Assembly: GCF_001619985.1 (NCBI RefSeq)
Contig: NW_017264204.1
Location: forward strand, 685,983 to 749,982
DNA: 64,000 bases
Direction: 5' to 3'
Source of the DNA: Xylona heveae TC161
Lineage: Eukaryota; Ascomycota; Xylonomycetes; Xylonales; Xylonaceae
Below are positions 12,188 through 23,563 of this stretch, one piece after another. Positions within the stretch are counted from its first letter, which is position 1; each line of letters begins with the position of its first letter. The position numbers were made by a program, and so were the translations under genes. Below the pieces are notes generated by a model. The model was not told where the DNA came from, made no database searches, and was given only the letters and a program-made list of their open reading frames with translations.

Positions 12188-12994
12188 TATAGTCGTGCTG
12201 AGTAAAATGCTTCTAGCATGAGAACAACATAATAGCTCTTGAGATTGGAAAAGTCGCAGACAGACAGCATTGGTTGTCGAAGTCGGAGTTTGCTTGGAAA
12301 ATCTCGTGAATACAATAGTTCGGGTTATGGGAACTCGCTACGCACACTTTCGCCTCATGAATTGGTCGGTTAATGGCAATTTCGGATATTTACCGCATCG
12401 CAGGGTGACTAGAATCACCGTTGCACCGTACTCGCTCGTGGCGAAAACTCACTTCAGCGACAACTCATACTTTTGACTCGAACGAGGACAGGTAAATTAC
12501 ACCATTTTGCCATGTTATAGACAAGATACGTCATATGAATGCTAATTACTATATAGCCTCCAGCCTGTGATCCATTGGTAGCAGAATAAAGTGAACTAAA
12601 TTTCCACGAAGAGTAGTAATCAGACAACCTCGCCCGCTAGCTCTCGCTATGTATGTGCAATAAGGCCACGTCCAAAAGGAATGTATAGATGAGCTCGAAT
12701 AGACAGAACGGCGAAGACAAAAAAAAATTCAAGAGGAAGAAGCAGGGTGAATAAAACGCCCAACCGAATGCAAGAAAGGAGCCATGCAAGTGGAATATAT
12801 AGCTGAGTCCGGCCGGTGAGAGCGGAAATTTAAGATTACAACCTTTATACAAAACACCGCATCCCTACCTTCTAATGATTTTTGTCAGAAAATATAAAAA
12901 CGTGAACAAAAAGATACGATGATGTTTCGACCGTCCTCGGGAAAGAAAAGCTGATCCAAGCATGAAGGAAAAAATAAAGAGAGTTTGAAATTGA
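12188..12994. other. Intergenic, UPF0592 gene to Dus4
   Basis: Spacer between two minus-strand genes: promoter of the Dus4 gene at the left end and the 3' region of the UPF0592 gene at the right end. Nothing else recognised. Confidence 0.5.
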
Positions 12995-15900
12995 CTAGCC
13001 AAGTTTCCGGAAATTGTCGACTCCTAGCGTGGGCGTCTCGATGTATCTATTTCCTGGAACACCTTCACCCTTGCGACGCTCGAAGAAGTTTTGGCATTCA
13101 ATCACGATCATGGCCCACTCAGCCAGGGCACGCCCAGCATATCGGCTGTGGCCAATTGATTGGCCCTCAGGTTGGCGAGGGTCCGTCTCAAAAGGCTCTG
13201 CGCGCTTGGACTGTAGAAACATCTGTGCCGGCATAGGAAGGCGCGGAGGATAAAGACGTCGATCCTTGCTGCTATACTGATACATATCGATCCAGTCCAG
13301 CGAGAACTTGAAAGAGTAGTTGCGGTATGGTGGTGGTCGAACTGAAATGGTGCTGTTAGGCGCCTTATTAACAACAGTACTCGGCTTCTCTGGTGTTGAA
13401 GGCTGATCATTCTGTTGCGATGTCGCAGTCTGGCCAGAAGCAGCCTCGTTAGGCTTCGCAAGACGGTTGGCAGAGCCATTGGACATTTTGGTTTTAGAAG
13501 TGTCATTGGATGAAGTACTGCTCGGAAATATACTTTTGAAAAAGCTCCACTTCTTCTTCCCCGGAGTCCCCTGTTGCTCAGCACTCGGCTTGCTTACGAC
13601 GCCGTTGCTTCCAGCCGATTGAGTCGAGGTTGAAGACGTCGATGATGCAGGCGACGGTGGCAGTGGAAATGTCGAGGCCTGGTAAGATGACGAGGCTGGA
13701 ATGATCCCATCAAAGGTGAAGAAGGCACGCGTAGGATTCATCTGGGTGTCATTTCGGATAATCACGAGACGTCGGCCTGGCGCAGGGCTGCAGGGAGCAG
13801 TAGACGGTGGCATGAGATTCAATTTCTCCGCAGTGCTCTTGAGATGAAGGTAGTAAGACCACATAGCTCTTAGCCTCATCGACAGTGTTTCAAATATGTC
13901 ACTGAGACAAAGATTAGCACGCCGTTAAAAAAGCCAGGTTATATATACTCACTAATCTAACGTGGTTGCATCCCCGTCGTATCGAGCTAAGCGCCAACAT
14001 AGGAGCCGCATATAGTACGCTCGTACCATCGGGCACCAGTGATTGAAATACTTCTCGAAAAAGTCTTCGCTCAGCAACCACCCTAGACACAGATCTCGCT
14101 TCCGGCTTTCATCCCTGGTCACAATATTCCAACTGCTGTAAATAAAGGCGATAACGCGAATCTCGGTCATGCTGTTATGGCTTTGCATCATTTTCTGACA
14201 CACCTCAAACCAGAAAGGCCAATTGATCAACGGTCGCAAATCGTTGGTGAATTGCTGGTACCTCGTGAGAATGGCAATCGCTTCCTCGAGAAAGTCGCAA
14301 AGGAGGAAGCAAGCACTGTGATTATATAACGAGGTTTTTCGAGCTGCTGCTGCAAGCAAATCAAAGAAACCCTCCGAAAAGACTTCCCGGGCGGGGATTG
14401 AATCCGTTGGCTTATCGGCTAGGAAATCCCTGAGGAGCATGATCAAACGATTCTCAGCCATTGGCCGAATGGCATTAGCTGGAGGTAGGGGTAAGACAGC
14501 TGCTGAAGCATCTGCACCATTCAGAAAATCGTCGAAGGTGGTGGGTAAGGCACCTGCAGTGTTTCCTGCCAGAAGCGAGTTCGCATCTCGGTGAAAAGTT
14601 GAATCAAGAGTGCTCAACAACTGTGAGTGAACAAGAATGACGCCCGGAGCGCAGATGCGCTCAGAACGATCCGTGTTGGGAGGTAAATAATCAACGAGTA
14701 AGACGTGAAATTGCTTAACAAAGACAAAGAGAAGGTCACTCTCCCTTCCAGACCAACGGGAGACCCATGGGCCGTACCACGGGACGTCGGAGGCGCCTAG
14801 CGGAAGCAACGGCCGCATTCGGAGATACTTTGCCATAGAAGCAACAGAAACGAAGCCGAGGGAATGGAGGCAGGGTGGGAATCCTTGCACGATGGGCTGA
14901 GAGGACTCGCTCAAATTTGAGCTTTTAGGAAGTCCATATTCTTCCAAAAGTCGAAACATGGATGAAGACGGGATGTTCCACAGACGAACGAGGACATCCG
15001 CCACGCCAGGGCAGAAAAAGAAGGCAAATGCTGTTGCCTTGCCGCAAAAGGTTACCAAACTTGCAGGAGCATGTCTCAACGACATCTTCTCCACAACAAA
15101 GGCCATTTGCGCCAACAGATTCTGAACAAAAGTATTGCGAACATTGTGATAGACTGATTCAGCGAGAAAATCTGATCCGGATGATGAAAGTGACGTGGAG
15201 GACGGTGACTTTGTGCTCTTGACCGACCTGTCGGCAAGAGCAGAAAGGGGTGATGCAGGTGGGCGCCATTCAGGCCGTCCCATAATCCCTGCAATCGCGT
15301 CTAAAATAACTGGCCTATCAGTGCCAGAGATGGTCTGGTTATTTCTGCCATTGAGAAGTTCAAGCAGCCCAATCCACCATTTGTTAAGAATGATAATTCG
15401 ACGATCCAAGTCCTCTGGTCGAAGAAACTTGATGGAGGGATGATCGACGTAATTTCGCAAAAATGGAAGTAATGAAGACCGGACAACGTTGGCCTTCAGC
15501 GCAGTAGATTTCGATTGGAACCTGTTTGTAAACGATGAGCGATTTGAAGTACAGCGTAAATAGATAAATCACTGGCGCCTCTTACTTGTTGAAGTCTCCA
15601 TCCAAAGCGCGAAAAGCGCTCCATAATTCGTCCTTTTTTCGAGGTGTGCCCGAGCTGCGGTGTTGATGAAGCTGCTCTGAAGAAGACTGAAGAGAAAGCG
15701 GAGGGATTCGTTCCGTAGATGCTTGTGAGCGATTGGACGACGTCAGCCTGTCCGTGGAAAAAGATTTGGGCAGTGACGGCACGGAGGGCAAGTCCGCGGG
15801 CTCTGTCGAGAGCTTAAAGAGACCACTCAAGGGTCGCTTGCTTTTCTTCTTGGTTGGACTGGGATCCCGACTTCTGACTGGGGGTGTCTGTTTACCATCC

Positions 15901-16712
15901 TCCACGGCGTCAAGTGAGAGATCTTTGTTGAGGTCCATCCGGGAGAGACGACGCGGCAACAGCGATCTCCGTCGACTGAATGCAGCAGTCGGCCGTTCCA
16001 AGACTGGCTTTTCCTCAGCCTTGTCCACTTGTTCGACGGATTTCACCTGCTCCTTTTTCTCTTGCTCCTCTTTGACTACACCATCTGGCTTAACAAGCAC
16101 GTCGGCCTTTCTGTTGGTTGGTGAGGTCGATCTTGAGGATGGAGCACTCCATGTTTTCCGCGACAAGCTGGAAAGGGTCGTTGACAATGGACGGGGCCTG
16201 GCCTCACGCTGGCCGTTTGTTCGCCGCTGCGAGGTATTATTCCGTTCTTTATTCCGTTCACTGGGTGACGAATCACCCTTTGTACGTTCCGACGAGAGAG
16301 AGAATTTAGAGAGGGTGAGTTTCGGCCTGGCGTACGCCCGGCTGGACTTCCGCCGATGCGGAAGAGAAATGCCGTCCACGGCGGCCGGTGGGGGAACCTC
16401 AGGCCATGCTATCTCCTTCTCTTCGACGGGAGAGGCAAGTTGATTCTCAGAAAAGGTGCGTTTGATGGTGAACTGGGTCAACTCATCCGATTTTCTGTCT
16501 GGAGGCAGCGGAAGATAAGTGTAACTCGCTGATCGCGGAATCTGCTCCGTGTAGGTTTCCTGTAGAGCCTTGCTGCCCGTAAAGTCAAAGTCGAAGCCAG
16601 TCGACTGAGGAATCTCTTGCTGGAGATTTTGTTGCAGAGAGTTTACGGATCCATCCAGGACCGCGGCGCCAGAAGACATTGGGAGGCGAGACCTGCTCAG
16701 CTTCCATGCCAC
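12995..16712 (-). CDS. UPF0592/DUF1765 family protein
   Basis: Exons 15586-16712, 13953-15521 and 12995-13901 join in phase to 1200 residues. Residues 1-370 are disordered and rich in Ser, Arg and Pro-directed sites (SRDPSPTKKKSKRP, SSRSTSPTNRK). From about residue 380 the protein is helical and resembles the fungal UPF0592/DUF1765 family (FLRNYVDHPSIKFLRPEDLD, FCPGVADVLVRLW, DVPWYGPWVSRWSGRESDLLFVF, CPMVRAYYMRLLCWRL). Its biochemical role is not established. The C-terminal third contains another Ser/Thr-rich linker (about 13380-13660) and ends with a conserved-looking block (IDMYQYSSKDRRLYPPRL). The start is at 16712 or at the second Met (16679); both precede only disordered sequence. Confidence 0.82.
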
Positions 16713-19175
16713 GGCTCACAATATTCGTGTTGGGGTTGTGGTGCAGCTAGGGCACATCGAAAGAAAAGAGAGATCTGGGAGGGCTGTAGCAATTGTCGTT
16801 CGATCGGAGGACGAACTATAGCAAAATACTCTTTTTTCTCTGTTTCAACGGGGAGGGGAGGGCTGGGTGAAACGTTCTATCGTCTGCCGCCGGAACTGTT
16901 CCCCAGAACGAAGTCCTACTCTGGTCGATAGCACGAGAGGTGTGACCACGCAGGCTAGAAGTAGAGAGGGAAGCGAACGAAACGGTCGTGCAAAAGGCGG
17001 TCGTACGAATCCGAGGAGCCAAAGAAACCGGGAGCGACTGACAGAGACCACGAGGGAAAGGGGATGTAGATGAAGAAGTGGTGGCGGTGGAGGTTAGTGG
17101 AGATGGTAAGAGTAGGGGTGCAAGGAAAGAGGGACGATGGACCAACAACCTGGTCCGCGCGCGGAGAAAACGGGGGGGAATGAGATGGTCAGGCAAGAAG
17201 GAGGAAGATCACGAAAGGTTGGCGATGCGGGTAAGGAGGCTGTCAAGGCTATGATGCATCCGCGGATTATGCACAATAATGTACCGATGACCTGCAAATA
17301 TAGCGAGATGCCGGTTCCAGAGTCCGAACCAGGGGGAAGGGGGGCAACGAATAGTTAGTTAGACCATGTACGGAATAATAACTGCAATCCTCCGTAGACG
17401 CCGGTCTAAACTGAAGGCTACCATGGTCTAAGCCTCCGTTTAGCCCAGTTTTTCTCTTGGCCTGGCTCTATCATAATTTCTTCACAAAGGGCGCGATGGA
17501 AAGAAGATGACATTATTCTCCACACGAGATGTCTCTACGGAGTATGCTCTGGATCACTCGGGATTAGGAAAGTCATAAAACTTCTCAGAGGCACACGAGC
17601 GAGATGAAGAGCGATGAAGAACAGGCAACACTATTACTCCTGGATGTAGCTTCGTACATATCGAGTATGGGGACGAAAAAGAACGTGGCCAGCATCAATG
17701 CGCAATAAGATGACGGGGATGGGCTCCGGCGCAGCAGGTTACAGGTCCAGGCCGAAAGAGTAAACTGAATGGGGAGAAGGGGCGAGTGCTAGACTCCCTC
17801 ATCCCCTGTCGTGTTGTTATTATTATTTCATTAGAGCCACCCCATCTGGCCTCGTTTGGGACAGGAATCAAGCTCGATCAAATCATCTCTCATGCTGCAC
17901 ATGGCTCACCCTCTTTCGCCTGCCACTCCAACCACATGAGTTTCGTGGTGTGTGCTGGGTTCTCCCCGGCTCCGAGTTCCGTCCAGCCTCAGCAAAAAGC
18001 ACACCCGACGTCACTGATGGAAGGTACCCAGTACAGTCTGAGTATCATTTCATGTCCCCGCCACACCCGATGGCGGCCCGCTTTCCGGTTAGGGAAAAGT
18101 GAACAACCGAGGCAACTTCTTAAGTAACAATAACTGTTTCTGATGACCATTTCTGCCAGCAGCATGTACCGTCCAGGTATGGTCGCTGTTGCCATATAGG
18201 TAGAGCCCGTTGGCACTAGTGCTCGTAGCACAGGAGCAGTTGGATGAGGAAAGCCAGGCGAAGAAACAGGTTGAGGTGAGATTGAGAATTGCTCCACCCC
18301 ACGCGTCAGGGCGCTTCGCTGCCCCGGTTACACAATTCGGGGTGCACAAAATCGAGCAGCGGAGTATCTCTTTGCGGGATCTGTGGATCCCAACGGAGAG
18401 TGAACGACAAAAATTGCACTTTTCAGTTTTTTTGTCAGAAAAAGACGCCAAAAATTAATTGAAAGATAAAAGGGGGGGAAAAGGGGTTGGGAGGGCCCTG
18501 GTATAGAAAGAAATTATGAGATAGCATAAGCATAACTTCTCCTGTCCGTGCCCTTCATTTCCTTTGGGTCAACTTTTAAGTCAGTTTACACACGACCTAG
18601 AAGGGAGTAGAAAGGATCCAGCATAATCTACTTTGATATTCGCGCGTTAAAACAGCTAGCCAGCGCATGGGGACTTGACTTCGCGCACAATTCACGAGGC
18701 GGGTGTAAGGCAGAGCGAGATACCCTTCTCCTTTTGACAAAAGGAGGTCCCTTCTTCTCAAGGACCAATTTCAAAGAGAAATCCTATATCGTACGCATAA
18801 ATGGACGTTATCTGTAGCGCCTGCTGGCGCCTCGTTACCGAAATGAGTATGTTATAGCACTATGAACATCTGATGACCGCATTGGACCCTTAGATGTAGA
18901 TTGATAACGTGTTCAAAGCGCTTTCATCACTTTCACTCAACATCATCACGCATATTCTTGTAAGGCCCCGTAAAATCACACTGGCCGCTGTCAAAGGGGC
19001 CAATTACGGTGGAGGCTGTCGAAAATGCCTCGTGGGAGACAATAGGCAGAAATGGACTCAGTTTGTCCAGTCCAGTCGGGAAAAGGTCGTAAGAAGGAGG
19101 AACTCTTGCCCTCAAATCAATTGCGAGCCGATGTACATGTACACTTCGTTGGTGCTTCGAGAGCATAAAGTAAAT
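16713..19175. other. 2.5-kb spacer with no recognised gene
   Basis: Lies between the start of the UPF0592 gene and the end of the ATP synthase subunit h gene, both minus strand. The left 500-700 bp probably hold the leader and promoter of the UPF0592 gene. Open frames such as 16816-17196 and 17989-18297 (minus) are proline/serine-biased and match nothing known. A TACGGAGTA word lies at 17536-17544. Confidence 0.5.
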
Positions 19176-19655
19176 CTAATGAGCTGCGGCAGCCTCCTCT
19201 TCCTCCTCCTCAAACCAGTCCTCCTCCTTGGCGGCGACCTCGCCAGTCTGTTGGCCCTCAATGTCAACCTCCTGGTCCTCGTACGCCTTCAGCTCGCTGG
19301 CAATGTTGCTCTCCTCGGGGGATTGGGGGGCCTTGGGGGGCGTGAACTTCTGGACGTGAGCCTCGGCATCAGAGGCCTTGGCGGGAGCCGGTTTGTAGGC
19401 CTTGAGTTCCTTAAGATACAGGTCCTGGACCAAGTCGGCTACAAGCAAATCAGTCAGCCCTTATCCTTTCCTGTTCGATTGATGAATTGATTTACCATAG
19501 CGGACAGCGGTAGGGGTGACAAAGGTCCGCCGAGAAACGGTCACCTGCTGCCGGGCCGCGCGGGCGAGGGTGGAGCGCTGTTAAAACGAGTCAGAATATG
19601 GCCATTGGCACGTGAGCAGTCTTCATACCGAAGCCCTGATAGATTGGAGCAGCAT
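19176..19655 (-). CDS. ATP14: Mitochondrial F1Fo-ATP synthase subunit h
   Basis: Exons 19629-19655, 19496-19577 and 19176-19438 join in phase to 123 residues, close to the 124 residues of yeast Atp14. The start is a basic, Arg-rich mitochondrial targeting sequence (MLLQSIRASRSTLARAARQQ). The mature part has DLVQDLYLKELKAYKP, ASDAEAHVQKF and an acidic end (EEDWFEEEEEE), which are typical of subunit h. The subunit belongs to the peripheral stalk region of the ATP synthase and is needed for assembly. The three-exon layout with the first intron inside the presequence is common for nuclear genes of mitochondrial proteins in these fungi. Confidence 0.9.
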
Positions 19656-20677
19656 CTTGAGGGATAGGAAGTCAATTGACGATGACAGCGGCGCGAACAA
19701 GAGCTCTGTCGTGTCGCTGGTATTGCGATCTCGATATCCCCAATCTCGTCGTTGGAGGGAGAAGCTTCTCGGATCATCTTGCTGACTAAACAAAGAGCCT
19801 CACCTCTCGCTTACCTAAGCCATCATGACTCCAGCGAAGCGTATAATCAGGATGGAAGCAGCAATCATCTTTTCTATCCTTCATCCTTTCATCATCGCTC
19901 CCTCTCTCGCCGTTACCGTCACCAACTCTCGCATCAACTTCATCGCTGCTTCCATATTCACCGACGATTGAGTTTCTTGCGAGAATTCCACAGTTCCGTT
20001 CGACCTTCTGTGAGGCTCTGAGATAGAGCAACTTACAGACGCCTTCACTGGTTGCCACGGTCGGATCAGGAGCAGCGGCGAGATTCTTCGACGGTCATAA
20101 GAGACGGTCCCTTTCTGCTGGGTTTCAATATCCGCAGTTTGCTGCGCATACGCCATTTCAACTTCTCTCTAGGAAGATCGTGTGAATTCAAAAGGTAATA
20201 ATTTTGGATTCCTTATCTCCGCGTGAGGTTGCCTTTTGATCTTGGGAACTCTTAATTGATACTTCCATGATCTAAATATTTTAGCAACCCAAGTGCTAGA
20301 ATTTACACACATCAAGTCGCTTCGCTGTTGAGTGCAAGAATTTCATTCGGCAGAGTTGTTTGACTGACAGGCCTGTTTTTGTTCATTAGAGTGGCGAGTC
20401 CAGTTGGCACAACCGCCTAGGCTTCGTTGACGCGGGGCCTTGTTCAATTTCTACAGTCTCTCCTACAGTCCTTTTTGACTACTGTTGCGCAGACGTGTAA
20501 ACGTCTGCCAAATTACTGCAAGTCTACGGTCTTCAGCGCGGTCTCGGAGTAGCCGCCAAGCTGTATTCTCCCCTCTTCATCCGGTATTGCGCGAAGACAT
20601 TCGATCTTCCCGTTAGCTGGAAGTCTATTAAAAAGAGGAGAACACGAGAATTTCGCAACAGACAGCTTCAAGCCAGA
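19656..20677. promoter_or_regulatory. Divergent promoter region, ATP14-type and TFIIB genes
   Basis: About 1 kb between two divergent genes. A minus-strand open frame from 20156 (MAYAQQTADIETQQKG...) runs into a possible donor site (GTAAGT near 20037). It could be a leader exon or upstream frame of the ATP synthase gene or a small unknown gene; I cannot decide. An unusually TC-rich block lies at 19855-19960. Confidence 0.4.
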
Positions 20678-21821
20678 ATGGCTACAACAGCACCTCCAAT
20701 GATGGCTCCAGGGCCGATGCATGATGAGGAGCCGTATCGGGAAAACCTCAACATGCAACTCATATGCCGTGATTGCAAAGAGTTCCCTCCCAATTTGATC
20801 GAAGAGTTCTCCTCAGGAGACATGGTTTGTGGATCTTGCGGTCTGGTTCTCGGTGACCGGATTGTGGATACTCGCTCGGAATGGCGTACCTTTTCCAATG
20901 ACGACCAGGGAAATGACGATCCCTCTCGTGTTGGTGACGGGGCTAATCCGCTTCTTAACGGCGCGCAACTTCAAACTTCCATCTCCTTTGGAGATGGCGG
21001 ACGGTCCAGCCGAGATTTGAATCGTGCTCAGAACAAGGCGACTCATGACAAGGCTACTAAGGGTCTTCTGCAAGCATACAAGGAGATTGGTGCCTATTGC
21101 GATGCAATCAATATTTCCAAGAATGTATCGGATACGGCAAAGCACTTGTTCAAGATTGTAGACGACGCCAAAGCGTTCAAGGGCAAATCGAACGAGGCCG
21201 TCATCGCCGGGTGCATCTTCATCGCTTGCCGCCAGTGCAAGGTGCCACGAACTTTCCGTGAAATCTACGCGCTTACCAAAGTTTCAAAGAAGGAGATTGG
21301 AAGGATTTTCAAGTCTCTGGAGAAGTTCTTTGCCGCACAGAACAAGGAGAGGATGGAGGCGGTGGCGCACTCGGGAGGTAGGTTTTTGCCTGTAGAGAAT
21401 GCACTCTTACACGTTGCTAATCTTGTGATTTTTTCCCTGTTCATCAGGAATTGTCAATCCCCACGATTCCTACACGACCACCACCTCTACCAATGCGCGT
21501 GATCTTTGCATTCGGTACTGCAGTCGGCTGGCGCTTTCGCCCAACTGCACCATGGTATCCCAAGAGCTGGCAGATAAGATGTCCTCTGTCGGAGCTTTGG
21601 CCGGCCGTTCACCCCTATCGGCAGCGGCTGCATGCATCTACATGGCTTCTTATCTGATGAAGCAAGGCAAGACGGCCAAGGAGATTTCAGCCGTAGCGGG
21701 TGTCAGCGACGGCACCATCCGTACCGCCTACAAGCACCTCTATGCCGAACGGGAGAAGCTCATTGATCCCAACTGGATCAAGGACGGCAAGGGCGACATG
21801 AAGAACTTGCCTCCCAGTTAA
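20678..21821 (+). CDS. SUA7: Transcription initiation factor IIB (TFIIB)
   Basis: Two exons, 20678-21377 and 21448-21821, give 357 residues (yeast TFIIB has 345). TFIIB bridges TBP at the promoter and RNA polymerase II in the nucleus. The zinc ribbon is intact (CRDC ... CGSCGLVLGDRIVD, about residues 28-60), followed by the B-reader/linker (RSEWRTFSNDDQGNDDPSRVG) and two cyclin repeats (first: KGLLQAYKEIGAYCDAINIS ... AGCIFIACRQCKVPRTFREI; second: ALSPNCTMVSQELADK ... AAAACIYMASYL, TAKEISAVAGVSDGTIRTAYKHLY). The intron falls between the two cyclin repeats. Start fits the family. Confidence 0.95.
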
Positions 21822-23563
21822 GCATCATGTCCTCGAGTCTGCCGCGGCAAAAATGTTCCCAGCCATCAGCCAAAGACTCCTGGTCACTTCGCTTGCCCAG
21901 GTTGATTAAGTTGTTCCCGAGCTACGATTTGCCTTTCGGCTTTCTGAGACTTTGCTCTCTTTGAACCCACTCCTTGACCTTACGGCTTTGCCCTGTCGGT
22001 GGGGCGTTATAGTCACGTTACGCCTTGGGTTCTTGCTTGTCCTTTCCCCCCCCCCCTCTCAATGCATCTTCTTCGATGCTTCTAGTTCAATCTGAATTCC
22101 TTTGAAACTCTCTATCAGGGAGAAAAAAAAAACCTCTTCAGCTTTCGTTCAACGGTGGGTTTGTGTTTGCATTCTGGTTGGGACTTCTCTGTGGTTTTGC
22201 ATTTGCAATTGTTTTCTCTATCCGCGCACACCAGACTTATTAAAACCCAGCCTGCACAGAAATGCAGGGAGATACCTTTTTCGTTTGCTCTCGTACGTAG
22301 GTTTCCGTACATAGACACAGTTTACTGATTCTCTTACTTTCAATCCGTGATATTGGGTTGCGTTACTTCTTTCACTCCTTTTCCTTTTTTGTTTCTCTCT
22401 TCCCTGCTTTGAATAAAGGAAAGAATTTGCCAAAAAAAATTGTGGTTATTACAACTGGTGAAGAGAGGAAGCTCCTCTTTTCCTTAGTTATCCAAGATTG
22501 ATAAAGGGAATTTGTATCTTCGATGGATACTTTACATACTAAATCAGAAAAATAAAAAATAAAACAGAGTTCTCTGAATTTATTATTACAATCCACCTTG
22601 TAATCCATACCTGTGGTGACTCTTGCAATTGATTATGCACTCACTCGAGCATCTCGGCTGTCATGTAGTCTCCCATTGTGTGCACGGCAGTGCTGGTGCG
22701 TAGGTTTGTATTTCTTTTGTGGGATGGGGAGGGGGCAAAAGTCTACTAATGCCTACATGTGCGCGTGCTGTATATATTTAAATAAGAAAAGGTGACATAT
22801 GTATATTTGAGACGAAGAGAACTGGATACAAAAACTCCCCGCTATATATATAAAGGTACCTAAAGTTAAGCAATAATCGGAGGAAATTTCGAAGGGATCC
22901 TATTATTAACATCAAGATAGGTGTTGGTGGTAAAATTGACTCCTTGTGTTGAGGAAACGAGTTGTCGTCCCAAGGGAGAGAAGAGAAAAAAGGGATGAGG
23001 AGGAGATCGGACGGGAGAGGATAGACGTGTGGAGTAACTTATGGGCACGGACAGGAAAGGAAGGAGGATGAAAAGAGGAAAAGAGGAAAAGAGGATCAGA
23101 AGGGAATCGGAATGTCGGTGACATGAAAAGCTGACCGGATGACAAGGGACTTTCTCTGGGAGAGAAGAACAGAAAAGAGGCAAGGAGGTCGGCAAAGTAT
23201 TTCAGAAGGAAAAGAGAAAAAGAAGAAGAAGAAGAGGGTGAGAAAAGGGGAGAGAGGAAGGGACAAGATGGGGAAGAGGAAAGAATCAAGGTGAAGGTGA
23301 AGGTGAAGATGACACAAGAAGATGTAGAGGTCGACAATAAGAAGAACAAGGGGGGGGAGAGTATAGGAACAGACAAGGAAAGGGAAAGGAAACAGAAATG
23401 CTCTATAAAATGACTCGCCCATCATATGCAACCGACAGATCAAGAGAACAACCAACCAACGAGGCAATAAGTAGATAAGGAAATATGAGAAACAGGGGGA
23501 AATACAACAAAATGACAAGTCGATTTAAAAAAGGAAAACCCTCTCAAAGACTAAAATAGGATA
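21822..23563. other. Convergent spacer, TFIIB to M28 peptidase gene
   Basis: About 1.7 kb of 3' flanks. The left part is T-rich; an 11-C run lies near 22046-22056. From about 22960 to 23400 the plus strand is strongly purine-rich (repeated GGAAAAGA words), so the minus-strand transcript would be pyrimidine-rich. Open frames there encode only Ser/Phe/Leu-biased low complexity and are not believed. Confidence 0.55.

Noticed and set aside
16816-17196. 126-codon minus-strand frame upstream of the UPF0592 gene
   Set aside because: Ser/Pro/Leu-biased, without known motifs; it lies where the leader of the UPF0592 gene is expected.
22912-23518. Overlapping minus-strand frames of 109-154 codons
   Set aside because: They encode only Ser/Phe/Leu/Pro low complexity from a pyrimidine-rich strand and overlap each other in different frames.
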